This document shows, one piece after another, positions 9,962 through 18,659 of a stretch of 64,000 nucleotides of DNA. Source of the DNA: Pseudomonas gingeri (lineage in GTDB: Bacteria > Pseudomonadota > Gammaproteobacteria > Pseudomonadales > Pseudomonadaceae); NCBI RefSeq assembly GCF_013385425.1, contig NZ_JACAQA010000022.1, positions 62,001 through 126,000 on the forward strand. The letters are read 5' to 3'. Numbering within the stretch: position 1 is the stretch's first letter; each line of letters starts with the position of its first letter. The position numbers and the translations under genes were made by a program. The notes beneath the pieces are model-generated. The model was given only the letters and a program-made list of their open reading frames with translations, was not told where the DNA came from and ran no database searches.

Positions 9962-10000
9962 AACCGAACGACAGTACCCAATAGGTACTATCGTTCGGTT
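9962..10000 (-). terminator. Strong hairpin directly after the CPBP protease gene
   Basis: Perfect 10-base arms AACCGAACGA (9962-9971) and TCGTTCGGTT (9991-10000) enclose a second 6-base stem (AGTACC/GGTACT). The hairpin sits 2 bases beyond the stop codon of the minus-strand protease gene. Its U-tract is weak, but the stem is very stable. It probably terminates that gene and insulates the aer promoter. Confidence 0.65.
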
Positions 10001-10002
10001 TA

Positions 10003-10794
10003 TCACGGTTGCAACATTGGATAAGTAAAGAAAACGAAGTGCACTGTATTAAGTGCGACATGGGTGGCGATGGCCGCGGCCAAACCGCCAAAACGGTAGG
10101 CCAGACCATAGCCGACACCGGCCAGTGTCGCCAGTAATGCCCATTGCCAGCCTGCCCCCAGGTGCGTCAGCCCGAAGATCAGCGCGGCGCCGAACAGCGC
10201 CAGGCTTTCTCCCCGTGGCAAGGATCTGAAGCAGCGACTCAGGCCGCCCTGGATATAGCCGCGAAACAGCACTTCCTCGACCAGGCTCACCAGCAGCAGG
10301 TTGTTCAGCAGCCAGAGCCCGCCCTCTTCTGGCCACTTCGGCGCCCAGTCGACGATGCCCAGGCTGATGGCGCCGCCCAGGGCCAGCAGCGAGGTCACGG
10401 CCCCGGCAAGCGCCGTAGTGCCCAGCACCCGTCGCGCGGAGCGGCGATTGACCACCCACGGGCAGACCAGCAGCAGCCAGAAGCCGACCAGCGGTTTATC
10501 GAGATTGAGGTACATGGTGAAAGGCACGGCGTCCGGGGTGAAACGCACCGCGCTGATCATCCGGCCATTCTCGAAGCCCGGCAGCCAGTGCAGGGCCAGG
10601 CCGATGGCGAGCAGCAGGAACAGGCCGTGACCCAGGTAACGAACCGGGCGATTGCGCTGCTGGAATGCCGCGGCACCGGTGGCCAGCAGCAGGGCGAAGG
10701 CGATCAGGCTGGGCAGCCCCAGATGGCCCACGCTCAAGGCCAGGGCATAACCCAGGGAAAGCAGGGCCAGATACGCCCAGGGCAAAACAGACAT
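10003..10794 (-). CDS. CPBP-family intramembrane glutamic endopeptidase
   Basis: This 263-residue, strongly hydrophobic protein has about seven or eight membrane segments. It carries the family motifs: EEVLFRG with E173, E174 and R178, a histidine in LTHLGAGW (H211), and the final HVALN motif (H245, N249). CPBP (Abi/CaaX-like) proteins cut substrates within the inner membrane. In bacteria the substrates are mostly unknown, and some members give self-immunity to bacteriocins. GAGGA about 6 bases before the ATG supports the start. It has no operon partner, and a hairpin follows the stop codon. The family assignment is firm. The substrate cannot be inferred here. Confidence 0.88.
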   Translation of the reverse strand: MSVLPWAYLALLSLGYALALSVGHLGLPSLIAFALLLATGAAAFQQRNRPVRYLGHGLFLLLAIGLALHWLPGFENGRMISAVRFTPDAVPFTMYLNLDKPLVGFWLLLVCPWVVNRRSARRVLGTTALAGAVTSLLALGGAISLGIVDWAPKWPEEGGLWLLNNLLLVSLVEEVLFRGYIQGGLSRCFRSLPRGESLALFGAALIFGLTHLGAGWQWALLATLAGVGYGLAYRFGGLAAAIATHVALNTVHFVFFTYPMLQP

Positions 10795-11181
10795 GCAGGG
10801 TCCTCTATTCGTTGAACAAGTAAATCCCGGTGTTGAGGGCCAACTATCATAACGTACGGGCCAGAGCCGCTGGCCAATGAAAAACAGCGGCCGTACCGGC
10901 GTGTTTTCAAGGCTGGGCTCCTCCAGCCCGGGCGATGAGGCACACTCTCAACGGCGGTTGTCAGGGATGTAGCATGACTCTGCGAGACTGAACGCATAAG
11001 TAGTGCGCGGAGGTTGCGCTGTGTTATTTGTGCGTGTGAGAGGCGATATTCGTGAAGGGAAGAAACTGTTTCGTCGTTTGTAAGATAGTATTTGGGGATG
11101 AATAACCGGGGGGCTGGCCGATCTGGCTTGAAAGGCGCACCGACCAACGCCGGCGCGCCTTCGCGCTATTTCATGGAACCA
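10795..11181. other. Spacer between the CPBP protease gene and acnA
   Basis: There are 387 bases between the protease start codon and the acnA stop codon, both genes on the minus strand. The stretch must contain the protease promoter and the acnA transcript end. A weak inverted repeat AAGGCGC (11132-11138) / GCGCCTT (11155-11161) near the acnA end could be its terminator. A 137-codon frame runs through here into the protease gene but has no ribosome binding site and no recognisable product. Confidence 0.4.
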
Positions 11182-13923
11182 TCAAGAAGCAATGAGTTGC
11201 CGTAATACGTAATGCAGGATTCCCCCGGCCTTGAAGTATTCCACTTCATTAAGCGTATCGATCCGACACAACACGTCGATTTTCTCCTGGCTGCCATCTT
11301 CACGGGTCAGGGTCAGTGGCAGGTTCATTCGCGGTTGCAGTTCGGTGCCGCTCAGTCCGCCGATACTCAGGGTTTCCCTGCCGGTCAGTTGCAGGCTCTT
11401 GCGGTTCTGGTCGAGCTTGAACTGCAAGGGCAGCACACCCATGCCCACCAGGTTGGAACGGTGGATACGCTCGAAACTCTCGGCGATCACCGCCTTGACT
11501 CCCAGCAGGTTGGTGCCCTTGGCGGCCCAGTCTCGGCTCGAGCCGGTGCCGTATTCCTGGCCGGCAATCACCACCAGTGGCGTGCCTTCGGCCTGATAAC
11601 GCATGGCCGCGTCATAGATCGGCAGTTTTTCGCCGGACGGCACATGGAAGGTATTGCCACCTTCCTCGCCGCCGAGCATTTCGTTGCGGATGCGGATATT
11701 GGCAAAGGTGCCGCGCATCATCACTTCATGGTTGCCACGGCGCGAACCGTAGGAGTTGAAGTCCCGGGGTTCCACGCCCAGCTCGCGCAGATAACGTCCG
11801 GCGGGACTGTCGGCCTTGATATTGCCGGCGGGGGAGATGTGGTCGGTGGTCACCGAGTCGCCGAGCAGGGCCAGTACCCGTGCGCCTTCGATATCTTCGA
11901 TCACCGGCAGGGGCCCGGCGATATTGTCGAAGAACGGCGGGTGCTGGATATAGGTCGAGTCCTTCTGCCAGACATAGGTGGCGGCCTGGGGGACTTCAAT
12001 CGCCTGCCACTGGGCGTCGCCGGCGAAGACTTCGGCGTACTCCTTGTGGAACATGGCGGTATCGACCTGGGCCACCGCGTCAGCGATTTCCTTCTGGCTC
12101 GGCCAGATATCCCGCAGGTACACCGGCTTGCCGTCCTGGTCTTCGCCGAGCGGTTCGTGGCTGATATCGATGCGCACGCTGCCGGCCAGGGCGTAGGCCA
12201 CTACCAGTGGCGGCGAGGCCAGCCAGTTGGTCTTCACCAACGGATGCACCCGGCCCTCGAAGTTACGGTTGCCGGACAACACCGAGGCGACGGTGAGGTC
12301 GGACTGGGTAATGGCTTTTTCAATCGGCTCGGGCAACGGCCCGGAGTTGCCGATGCAGGTGGTGCAGCCATAACCCACCAGGGCGAAGCCCAGTTCGTCG
12401 AGGTAGCGGGTCAGGCCGGCGGCCTTGTAGTAGTCGGTTACCACCTTGGAGCCGGGGGCCAGGGAACTCTTGACCCAGGGTTTGCGTTTCAGGCCTTTTT
12501 CCACGGCCTTCTTGGCCACCAGTCCGGCGGCCATCATCACGCTGGGGTTGGAAGTGTTGGTGCAGGAGGTAATGGCGGCAATGACCACCGCGCCATTTTT
12601 CAACCGGTAGGTTTGGCCTTCATAGCTGTAGTCGGCTTCACCGACCATATCCGCATTGCCCACCGCGACACCGCCGCCGCCTTCGCTTTCCAGGCGGCCT
12701 TCGTCCTTGTGCACGGGTTTGAATTGCAGCGCCATGAAGTCGTTGAAGGCTTGCGCGACATCCGGCAGCGACACCCGGTCCTGCGGACGTTTTGGCCCGG
12801 CCAGGCTGGCTTCGACGCTGGCCATGTCGAGGGCCAGGCTGTCGCTGAAGGCCGGCTCATGGCCCGGCAGCCGCCACAGGCCCTGGGCCTTGCTGTAGGC
12901 CTCCACCAGCTTGACGGTTTCGCTCGGCCGGCCGGACAGGCGCAGGTAATCCAGCGTCACCTCGTCCACCGGGAAGAAACCGCAGGTGGCGCCGTATTCC
13001 GGGGCCATGTTGGCGATGGTCGCGCGGTCCGCGAGGGGCAGTTCGGCGAGACCATCGCCGTAGAACTCGACAAACTTGCCGACCACGCCTTTCCTGCGCA
13101 GCATCTGGGTCACTGTCAGCACCAGGTCGGTGGCGGTGATACCTTCCTTGAGCTTGCCGGTGAGCTTGAAACCTATCACTTCGGGAATCAGCATCGACAC
13201 CGGCTGGCCGAGCATCGCCGCTTCCGCCTCGATGCCGCCGACGCCCCAGCCGAGCACGCCGAGACCGTTGATCATGGTGGTGTGGGAGTCGGTGCCGACC
13301 AGGGTATCGGGGAAGGCATAGGTGCGGCCGTCCTCATCCTTGGTCCAGACGGTTCGGCCGAGGTACTCGAGGTTGACCTGATGGCAGATCCCGGTGCCCG
13401 GCGGCACCACGCTGAAATTGTCGAAGGCGTTCTGGCCCCAGCGCAGGAAAGCGTAGCGTTCGCCGTTGCGCTCCATTTCGATATCGACGTTCTCGCCGAA
13501 GGCCTGCGGCGTGGCGAATTTGTCGACCATCACCGAGTGGTCGATTACCAGGTCGACGGGGGAGAGCGGGTTGATCCGCTGCGGATCGCCGCCGGCCTTG
13601 GCCACGGCGGCGCGCATGGCGGCCAGGTCGACCACCGCCGGCACCCCGGTGAAGTCCTGCATCAGCACCCGGGCCGGGCGGTACTGGATTTCCCGGTCGG
13701 AGCTGCGGGTCTTGAGCCAGGCGGCGATGGCCTTGAGGTCGGCGCCGGTGACGGTCTTGTCGTCTTCCCAACGCAGCAGGTTTTCCAGCAGGACCTTGAG
13801 CGACATCGGCAGCTTGTCCAGGTTGCCGAGGGACTTGGCGGCATCCGGGAGGCTGAAATAGTGGTAGGTCTTGGCGCCTACCTCCAGGGTTTTAAGGGTT
13901 TTCAGGCTATCGAGGGAGGACAT
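11182..13923 (-). CDS. acnA: Aconitate hydratase A
   Basis: This 913-residue monofunctional aconitase interconverts citrate and isocitrate in the TCA and glyoxylate cycles. The three cluster-ligating cysteines are visible: C454 in ITSCTNTSNP, and C520 and C523 in GCTTCIGNSGP. The C-terminal swivel domain carries the active-site loop GTGSSRDWAAKG. The ATG at 13923 is chosen because AAGGAG lies 8 bases upstream and it yields the standard AcnA N-terminus (MSSLDSLKTLKTL). A start 24 bases further upstream adds a non-homologous leader. Its length fits the AcnA/IRP1-type family. It is divergent from rlmM, an arrangement that is common in Pseudomonas. Confidence 0.97.
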   Translation of the reverse strand: MSSLDSLKTLKTLEVGAKTYHYFSLPDAAKSLGNLDKLPMSLKVLLENLLRWEDDKTVTGADLKAIAAWLKTRSSDREIQYRPARVLMQDFTGVPAVVDLAAMRAAVAKAGGDPQRINPLSPVDLVIDHSVMVDKFATPQAFGENVDIEMERNGERYAFLRWGQNAFDNFSVVPPGTGICHQVNLEYLGRTVWTKDEDGRTYAFPDTLVGTDSHTTMINGLGVLGWGVGGIEAEAAMLGQPVSMLIPEVIGFKLTGKLKEGITATDLVLTVTQMLRRKGVVGKFVEFYGDGLAELPLADRATIANMAPEYGATCGFFPVDEVTLDYLRLSGRPSETVKLVEAYSKAQGLWRLPGHEPAFSDSLALDMASVEASLAGPKRPQDRVSLPDVAQAFNDFMALQFKPVHKDEGRLESEGGGGVAVGNADMVGEADYSYEGQTYRLKNGAVVIAAITSCTNTSNPSVMMAAGLVAKKAVEKGLKRKPWVKSSLAPGSKVVTDYYKAAGLTRYLDELGFALVGYGCTTCIGNSGPLPEPIEKAITQSDLTVASVLSGNRNFEGRVHPLVKTNWLASPPLVVAYALAGSVRIDISHEPLGEDQDGKPVYLRDIWPSQKEIADAVAQVDTAMFHKEYAEVFAGDAQWQAIEVPQAATYVWQKDSTYIQHPPFFDNIAGPLPVIEDIEGARVLALLGDSVTTDHISPAGNIKADSPAGRYLRELGVEPRDFNSYGSRRGNHEVMMRGTFANIRIRNEMLGGEEGGNTFHVPSGEKLPIYDAAMRYQAEGTPLVVIAGQEYGTGSSRDWAAKGTNLLGVKAVIAESFERIHRSNLVGMGVLPLQFKLDQNRKSLQLTGRETLSIGGLSGTELQPRMNLPLTLTREDGSQEKIDVLCRIDTLNEVEYFKAGGILHYVLRQLIAS

Positions 13924-14085
13924 GAAATGACTCCTTGAGGCCCGCACGGCACGGGCCGGGTGGAACGAACAGAGCCTTAACGCTAGCTCCGATCGGGAAA
14001 ACTGGCTAGTTACTGGACTCTATGGGCAGGTCCAAGGTTCCGAACTCGGCTATGATGCGCCGGTTTTAGTGACAGGCTGAGTTCA

Positions 14086-15153
14086 ATGAACACCCTTTTT
14101 ATGCATTGCCGTCCGGGCTTCGAAGGCGAAGTCTGCTCGGAGATTTCCGAGCACGCCGCGCGCCTGGACGTCCCGGGCTACGCCAAGGCCAAGACCAACA
14201 GCGCCTGCGCCGAGTTCGTCTGCAGCGACGACGACGGCGCCCGTCGTCTGATGAACGGCTTGCGTTTCGCCGAGTTGATCTTCCCCCGGCAGTGGGCGCG
14301 CGGGCGGTTCATCGACCTCCCGGAAACCGACCGTATCAGCGTGATCCTCGCTGAATTGGCGGCGTGGCCGACGTTCGGCAGCCTCTGGCTGGAAGTGGTC
14401 GATACCAACGATGGCAAGGAACTCTCGAACTTCTGCAAGAAATTCGAAGGCCCGCTGCGCAAGGCCCTGGTCCAGGCCGGCAAGCTGGTGGAGGACGCGC
14501 ACAAGCCGCGCCTGTTGCTGACTTTCAAGAGCGGTCGGGAAGTCTTCCTCGGCCTGGCCGACGCGGACAATTCGGCGATGTGGCCGATGGGCATTCCCCG
14601 GCTCAAGTTCCCCAGGAGCGCCCCGAGCCGCTCGACCCTCAAGCTGGAAGAGGCCTGGCACCACTTTATCCCCCGCGACCAGTGGGACGAGCGCCTGCAC
14701 AGCGACATGACCGGCGTCGACCTCGGCGCCGCGCCCGGCGGCTGGACCTGGCAACTGGTCAACCGGGGCATGCTGGTGACCGCCATCGACAACGGCCCGA
14801 TGGCCGAAAGCCTGATGGACACCGGCCTGGTCCAGCATCTGATGGCCGACGGCTTCACCTTCAAGCCGAAACAGCCGGTGGACTGGATGGTCTGCGATAT
14901 CGTCGAGAAACCGGCGCGCAATGCCGCCTTGCTCGAGACCTGGATCGGCGAGGGGCATTGCCGCGAGGCGGTGGTCAACCTCAAGTTGCCGATGAAGCAG
15001 CGTTATGCCGAAGTCCGGCGTTTGCTGGAGCGTATCGAAGAGGGCTTCAAGGCCCGTGGCATCCGGGTGGAGATCGGCTGCAAGCAGCTGTACCACGACC
15101 GTGAGGAAGTGACCTGCCACTTGCGTCGACTGGATGTGAAAAAAGCTGGATAA
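14086..15153 (+). CDS. rlmM: 23S rRNA 2'-O-ribose cytidine-2498 methyltransferase RlmM
   Basis: A 355-residue SAM-dependent methyltransferase of the RlmM (YgdE) family, which methylates C2498 of 23S rRNA before ribosome assembly. The N-terminal half (FMHCRPGFEGEVCSEI...) is the THUMP-like RNA-binding part. The catalytic Rossmann domain begins at about residue 205 with the SAM-binding motif DLGAAPGGWTWQL. Motifs DWMVCDIVEKP and NLKLPMKQRY supply conserved D and K residues of the K-D-K-type ribose methyltransferase site. It starts 162 bases from the divergent acnA start with a weak ribosome binding site. tusA follows 26 bases after its stop codon. Confidence 0.96.
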   Translation: MNTLFMHCRPGFEGEVCSEISEHAARLDVPGYAKAKTNSACAEFVCSDDDGARRLMNGLRFAELIFPRQWARGRFIDLPETDRISVILAELAAWPTFGSLWLEVVDTNDGKELSNFCKKFEGPLRKALVQAGKLVEDAHKPRLLLTFKSGREVFLGLADADNSAMWPMGIPRLKFPRSAPSRSTLKLEEAWHHFIPRDQWDERLHSDMTGVDLGAAPGGWTWQLVNRGMLVTAIDNGPMAESLMDTGLVQHLMADGFTFKPKQPVDWMVCDIVEKPARNAALLETWIGEGHCREAVVNLKLPMKQRYAEVRRLLERIEEGFKARGIRVEIGCKQLYHDREEVTCHLRRLDVKKAG

Positions 15154-15179
15154 TGCCGGCCTGGTTTCAGGAGTGAAGC

Positions 15180-15431
15180 ATGACCCAACCCCACGACCCC
15201 GCCGTTGACGGCACCCTCGACGCCACCGGGCTCAATTGCCCGGAGCCGGTGATGATGTTGCACCAGCATATCCGCGACCTGGCGCCGGGGGGGCTGCTCA
15301 AGGTGATCGCCACCGATCCGTCGACCCGTCGCGATATCCCCAAGTTCTGCGTGTTTCTCGACCATGAACTGGTGGAGCAGCGCGAAGAGGCCGGTACCTA
15401 CCTGTACTGGATTCGCAAGAAGCTCGACTAG
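15180..15431 (+). CDS. tusA: Sulfur-carrier protein TusA
   Basis: This 83-residue TusA-family protein has the invariant [10 protein letters not shown] motif. Its cysteine accepts persulfide from the cysteine desulfurase IscS and relays sulfur for tRNA 2-thiouridine synthesis and other pathways. The length matches the family, and AGGAG lies 6 bases before the ATG. It lies 26 bases after rlmM, so the two are probably co-transcribed. Its last 4 bases overlap the end of the convergent MATE gene. Confidence 0.95.
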   Translation: MTQPHDPAVDGTLDATGLNCPEPVMMLHQHIRDLAPGGLLKVIATDPSTRRDIPKFCVFLDHELVEQREEAGTYLYWIRKKLD

Positions 15432-16837
15432 GCAGTCGAGCGGCTCATCCGGATCCGCCTGCGCGCGCTGCGTACCAGGCGGATCGAGAGCATCACCGCC
15501 GCGCACGACAATCCCACGATCAAACCCTGCCACAGCCCGCTCGGGCCACTCGGCGCACCCAGCCAGTCGGTCAAGCCGAGGGCGTAGCCCACCGGCAAAC
15601 CGATGCCCCAATAGGCGAACAACGTCAGGATCATGGTCACCCGGGTGTCCTGGTAACCGCGCAAGGCCCCGGCCGCCGTGACCTGGATCACATCCGAGAT
15701 CTGGAACAGCGCCGAATACACGATCAGCATGGTTGCCACCTGGATCACCCGCGGATCGTTGGTGTAGAGGGTCGCCAGGTGTTCGCGAAACAGCAGCATC
15801 AGGCTCGCCGACAAACAGCCATAAGCCAGCGCCGTGGCCACTCCAACCCCAGCGGTAAAGCGCGCTTCACGGGGCTGTTCGCGGCCCAGGGCCTGGCCGA
15901 CCCGTACGGTGATGGCCATGCTCAGGGAGTAGGGGACCATAAATACCAGCGAACTGATGTTCAGGGCGATCTGGTGCCCGGCCACCACCGTGGCGCCGAG
16001 GCTGCCGATCAGCAGGGCGATCACCGAGAAGATGCTGGCCTCGGCGAATACCGCGATGCCGATGGGCAGGCCGATATTCAGCAACCGCTTGATCACCGCC
16101 CACTGCGGCCACTCGAAATGGCTGAACACCTGGCTCGGCCGATAGACCTTGGCCCAGCGCACCCAGCCGGCCATGCCGAACAGCATGCACCACATCACGA
16201 TGGCCGTGGCCCAGCCGCAGCCCGGTCCGCCCATGGCCGGCACGCCGAAGTGCCCGTAGATAAATACGTAGTTCAGCGGAATATTCAGCGCCAGCCCGCA
16301 CAGGCCCAGGACCATGCTCGGCCGGGTGCGGCCCATGCCGTCGCTGCAGCAGCGCAGCACGTGATAGAGCGCCACCGTCGGCAGGCCGGTGCCGATGCCG
16401 CGCAGGTAGTCCATGCACGGGCCGATCAGCTCTGGGTCGACCTTCATCAAATGCAGGACCGGCTCGGCGTTGTAGAGGATCACGCCCGCCGCCAGGCCCA
16501 CCGCCAGCGCCAGCCACAGGGCCTGGCGCACCAGCGGGCCGATCTCGGCCGGGGTTCCGGCGCCATGGCGCTGGGCGACCTTGGGGGTGGTCGCCAGCAG
16601 GATGCCGGTCATCAGCAGGAACACCGGCACCCAGATCGAGTTGCCCAGCGCCACCGCTGCCAGGTCGCGGGGGCTGACCCGGCCGGCCATCACCGCGTCG
16701 ACGAAGCCCATGGCGGTATGCGCCAGTTGGGCAATGATGATCGGCAGGGCCAGGCCCAGCAGGTTACGCAGTTCCAGGCGGACCCGGGCCGGGCGGCTCA
16801 GAGGCGGGGTGTCAGATGTTGCAGTGAGGCTGTTCAC
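15428..16837 (-). CDS. MATE-family multidrug efflux transporter (NorM/PmpM type)
   Basis: This 469-residue integral membrane protein has about 12 hydrophobic segments in two similar halves, characteristic of MATE cation-coupled drug exporters. The first half shows the typical segment [21 protein letters not shown] with the conserved aspartate in helix 1-2. Members export cationic drugs, dyes and fluoroquinolones in exchange for H+ or Na+. The start is a GTG at 16837, with no stronger alternative upstream. It is convergent with tusA (4-base overlap of the ends) and divergent from pdxB. The family call is firm. Substrates and ion coupling cannot be read from sequence. Confidence 0.92.
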   Translation of the reverse strand: MNSLTATSDTPPLSRPARVRLELRNLLGLALPIIIAQLAHTAMGFVDAVMAGRVSPRDLAAVALGNSIWVPVFLLMTGILLATTPKVAQRHGAGTPAEIGPLVRQALWLALAVGLAAGVILYNAEPVLHLMKVDPELIGPCMDYLRGIGTGLPTVALYHVLRCCSDGMGRTRPSMVLGLCGLALNIPLNYVFIYGHFGVPAMGGPGCGWATAIVMWCMLFGMAGWVRWAKVYRPSQVFSHFEWPQWAVIKRLLNIGLPIGIAVFAEASIFSVIALLIGSLGATVVAGHQIALNISSLVFMVPYSLSMAITVRVGQALGREQPREARFTAGVGVATALAYGCLSASLMLLFREHLATLYTNDPRVIQVATMLIVYSALFQISDVIQVTAAGALRGYQDTRVTMILTLFAYWGIGLPVGYALGLTDWLGAPSGPSGLWQGLIVGLSCAAVMLSIRLVRSARRRIRMSRSTA

Positions 16838-17021
16838 CGATGATGTATCCAGGCATGACGCGAAAAACCGCCGATTCTACCTGTTGACGCAGGAGTCAGG
16901 TAATCGCCGGTTGTAGCTCATTTGTAAGGTCGAAGTTCCGCCAGGGACAGGAGGCTTGACGCTTGGCTGGCCCTCGGACGCTGACTGCGCCTACACTGCG
17001 CCCTTGCCCAAGGAGCCTGCC

Positions 17022-18164
17022 ATGCTGATTGTTGCCGACGAAAATATTCCCCTGATCGATGCCTTCTTTGCCGGTTTTGGCGAGATCCGTCGCTTGCCGG
17101 GCCGCAGCATCGACCGGGCGGCGGTGGCCGAGGCGGATGTGTTGCTGGTGCGTTCGGTGACCCCGGTCAGCCGCGAGTTGCTCGAAGGCAGCCCGGTGCG
17201 CTTTGTCGGCACCTGCACCATCGGCACTGACCACCTGGATCTCGACTACTTCGAGCAGGCCGGCATTCACTGGTCCAGCGCTCCCGGCTGCAATGCTCGT
17301 GGAGTGGTCGACTATGTGCTGGGCAGCCTGCTGACCCTGGCGGAAATCGAAGGCGCGGACCTTACCGCGCGCACCTATGGGGTGGTCGGCGCGGGTGAAG
17401 TCGGCGGGCGGCTGATCAAGGTCCTGCGCGGGCTGGGCTGGAACGTCCTGGTCTGCGATCCGCCGCGGCAGGCGGCTGGAGGCGGCGATTATGTCAGCCT
17501 GGAGCAGATCATCGAGCAGTGCGATGTGATCAGCCTGCACACGCCCTTGACCCGCACGGGCGAGCAACCCACCTGGCATCTGCTCGATCGCCGGCGCCTG
17601 GAGCAGCTCAGGCCCGGTACCTGGCTGATCAACGCCGCGCGCGGTCCGGTGGTGGATAACGCCGCGCTGCGCGAAGTGTTGCTGGCCCGCGACGACCTGC
17701 AGGCGGTGCTGGACGTCTGGGAGGCCGAGCCGCAAGTGGATGTCGCCCTGGCCGACTTGTGCGTACTGGGCTCGCCGCATATCGCCGGGTACAGCCTCGA
17801 CGGCAAGCAACGCGGTACCGCGCAGATCTACCAGGCGTTCTGCGCCTTTCTCGACCAGGCCCCCACGGTCGGTCTCGATGAACTGCTACCCAAGCCCTGG
17901 CTGGCGCAGGTCACCCTCAATGCCGGTAGCGACCCGGCCTGGGCCATGGCGATGATCTGTCGCGGGGTCTATGACCCACGGCGTGACGATGCGGATTTCC
18001 GCCGCAGCCTGACCGGCAACGTGGCCGAGCAGAAGGTCGCGTTCGACCTGCTGCGCAAACACTATCCCGAGCGCCGGGAAATCGAAGGCTTGCCGGTGAA
18101 GATCAACGGCGACGACGAAGTGCTGCGCAAGCTGGTGTTGGCCCTGGGGGCTGTCCTGTTGTAG
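17022..18164 (+). CDS. pdxB: Erythronate-4-phosphate dehydrogenase
   Basis: This 380-residue D-2-hydroxyacid dehydrogenase oxidises 4-phospho-D-erythronate in DXP-dependent pyridoxal-5'-phosphate synthesis. The ATG at 17022 has AAGGAG 6 bases upstream and gives the usual PdxB N-terminus [16 protein letters not shown]. The NAD-binding motif [12 protein letters not shown] lies near residue 122. The catalytic Arg is in the [10 protein letters not shown] segment and the catalytic His in GSPHIAGYS. The C-terminal dimerisation extension (residues about 290-380), specific to PdxB, is present. The gene stands alone, and a hairpin for the opposite-strand small gene lies just beyond it. Confidence 0.96.
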   Translation: MLIVADENIPLIDAFFAGFGEIRRLPGRSIDRAAVAEADVLLVRSVTPVSRELLEGSPVRFVGTCTIGTDHLDLDYFEQAGIHWSSAPGCNARGVVDYVLGSLLTLAEIEGADLTARTYGVVGAGEVGGRLIKVLRGLGWNVLVCDPPRQAAGGGDYVSLEQIIEQCDVISLHTPLTRTGEQPTWHLLDRRRLEQLRPGTWLINAARGPVVDNAALREVLLARDDLQAVLDVWEAEPQVDVALADLCVLGSPHIAGYSLDGKQRGTAQIYQAFCAFLDQAPTVGLDELLPKPWLAQVTLNAGSDPAWAMAMICRGVYDPRRDDADFRRSLTGNVAEQKVAFDLLRKHYPERREIEGLPVKINGDDEVLRKLVLALGAVLL

Positions 18165-18173
18165 ACGCAGGCA

Positions 18174-18200
18174 TAAAAAACCCGGCAGCGAGGCCGGGTC
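18174..18200 (-). terminator. Rho-independent terminator of the 58-aa gene
   Basis: ACCCGGC (18180-18186) pairs with GCCGGGT (18193-18199). On the minus strand the stem is followed by TTTTTTATG. It lies 20 bases after the stop codon of the small minus-strand gene. Confidence 0.85.
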
Positions 18201-18218
18201 AAGGGGGAGTTCGGGCTG

Positions 18219-18395
18219 TCAGTCTTGCTCAGCAGGCTTGACCAAGCGCTGTTCCAGTTCGCGGCAGGCGTCCTGGATCATTTCTTCGGTGATCGGCACT
18301 TCACGGCCCTGTGCGTCGATAATCGCGCAGCCCAATTTCTGCGGGCAGGGACGAATCACCGGAATCTGGTTGTTGCTGCTGTTTTGCAAATCCAT
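18219..18395 (-). CDS. Small conserved protein of unknown function (58 aa)
   Basis: A 58-codon frame starts at the ATG at 18395, with GGAGACAGG just upstream as ribosome binding site. It ends TGA at 18219, followed closely by its own terminator. The product, beginning MDLQNSSNNQIPVIRPCPQK, contains three cysteines (C17, C23, C44) and a charged helical C-terminus (EEMIQDACRELEQRL). It resembles a short Pseudomonas family that I recall being labelled PA1571-like in databases. That label rests on memory. No function is known to me. The good ribosome binding site, dedicated terminator and clean codon use make it a real gene. Confidence 0.8.
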   Translation of the reverse strand: MDLQNSSNNQIPVIRPCPQKLGCAIIDAQGREVPITEEMIQDACRELEQRLVKPAEQD

Positions 18396-18659
18396 GGCCT
18401 GTCTCCTCGCTCAGGTTTCGTCATCAGGTTCAACTAGAGATTATAAGCGTCGCATGACCAGCCTGTGACAACAGGCTACAAGCAGGGCCATGGAACCAGT
18501 GCAGCAGAAACCGCCCGTCACCGCCAGAGAGGCTTTAGACCAATACTTTCTAGGGATTAGCATGCACGGTCATAATTAATCCGATTGATTGCGTTTTGCA
18601 TAAGTTCCTTCCCGGTTCGGTGTAGGCTCTGTCTTCGTCGCCCAACGGATTCCTTGCCC

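Noticed and set aside
10734-11147. 137-codon minus-strand frame upstream of the CPBP protease gene
   Set aside because: It overlaps the protease start, has no ribosome binding site and no recognisable product.
11212-13938. 908-codon open frame opposite acnA
   Set aside because: It is antisense to a certain aconitase gene. Long open antisense frames are expected in GC-rich DNA, and the product has no recognisable domain.
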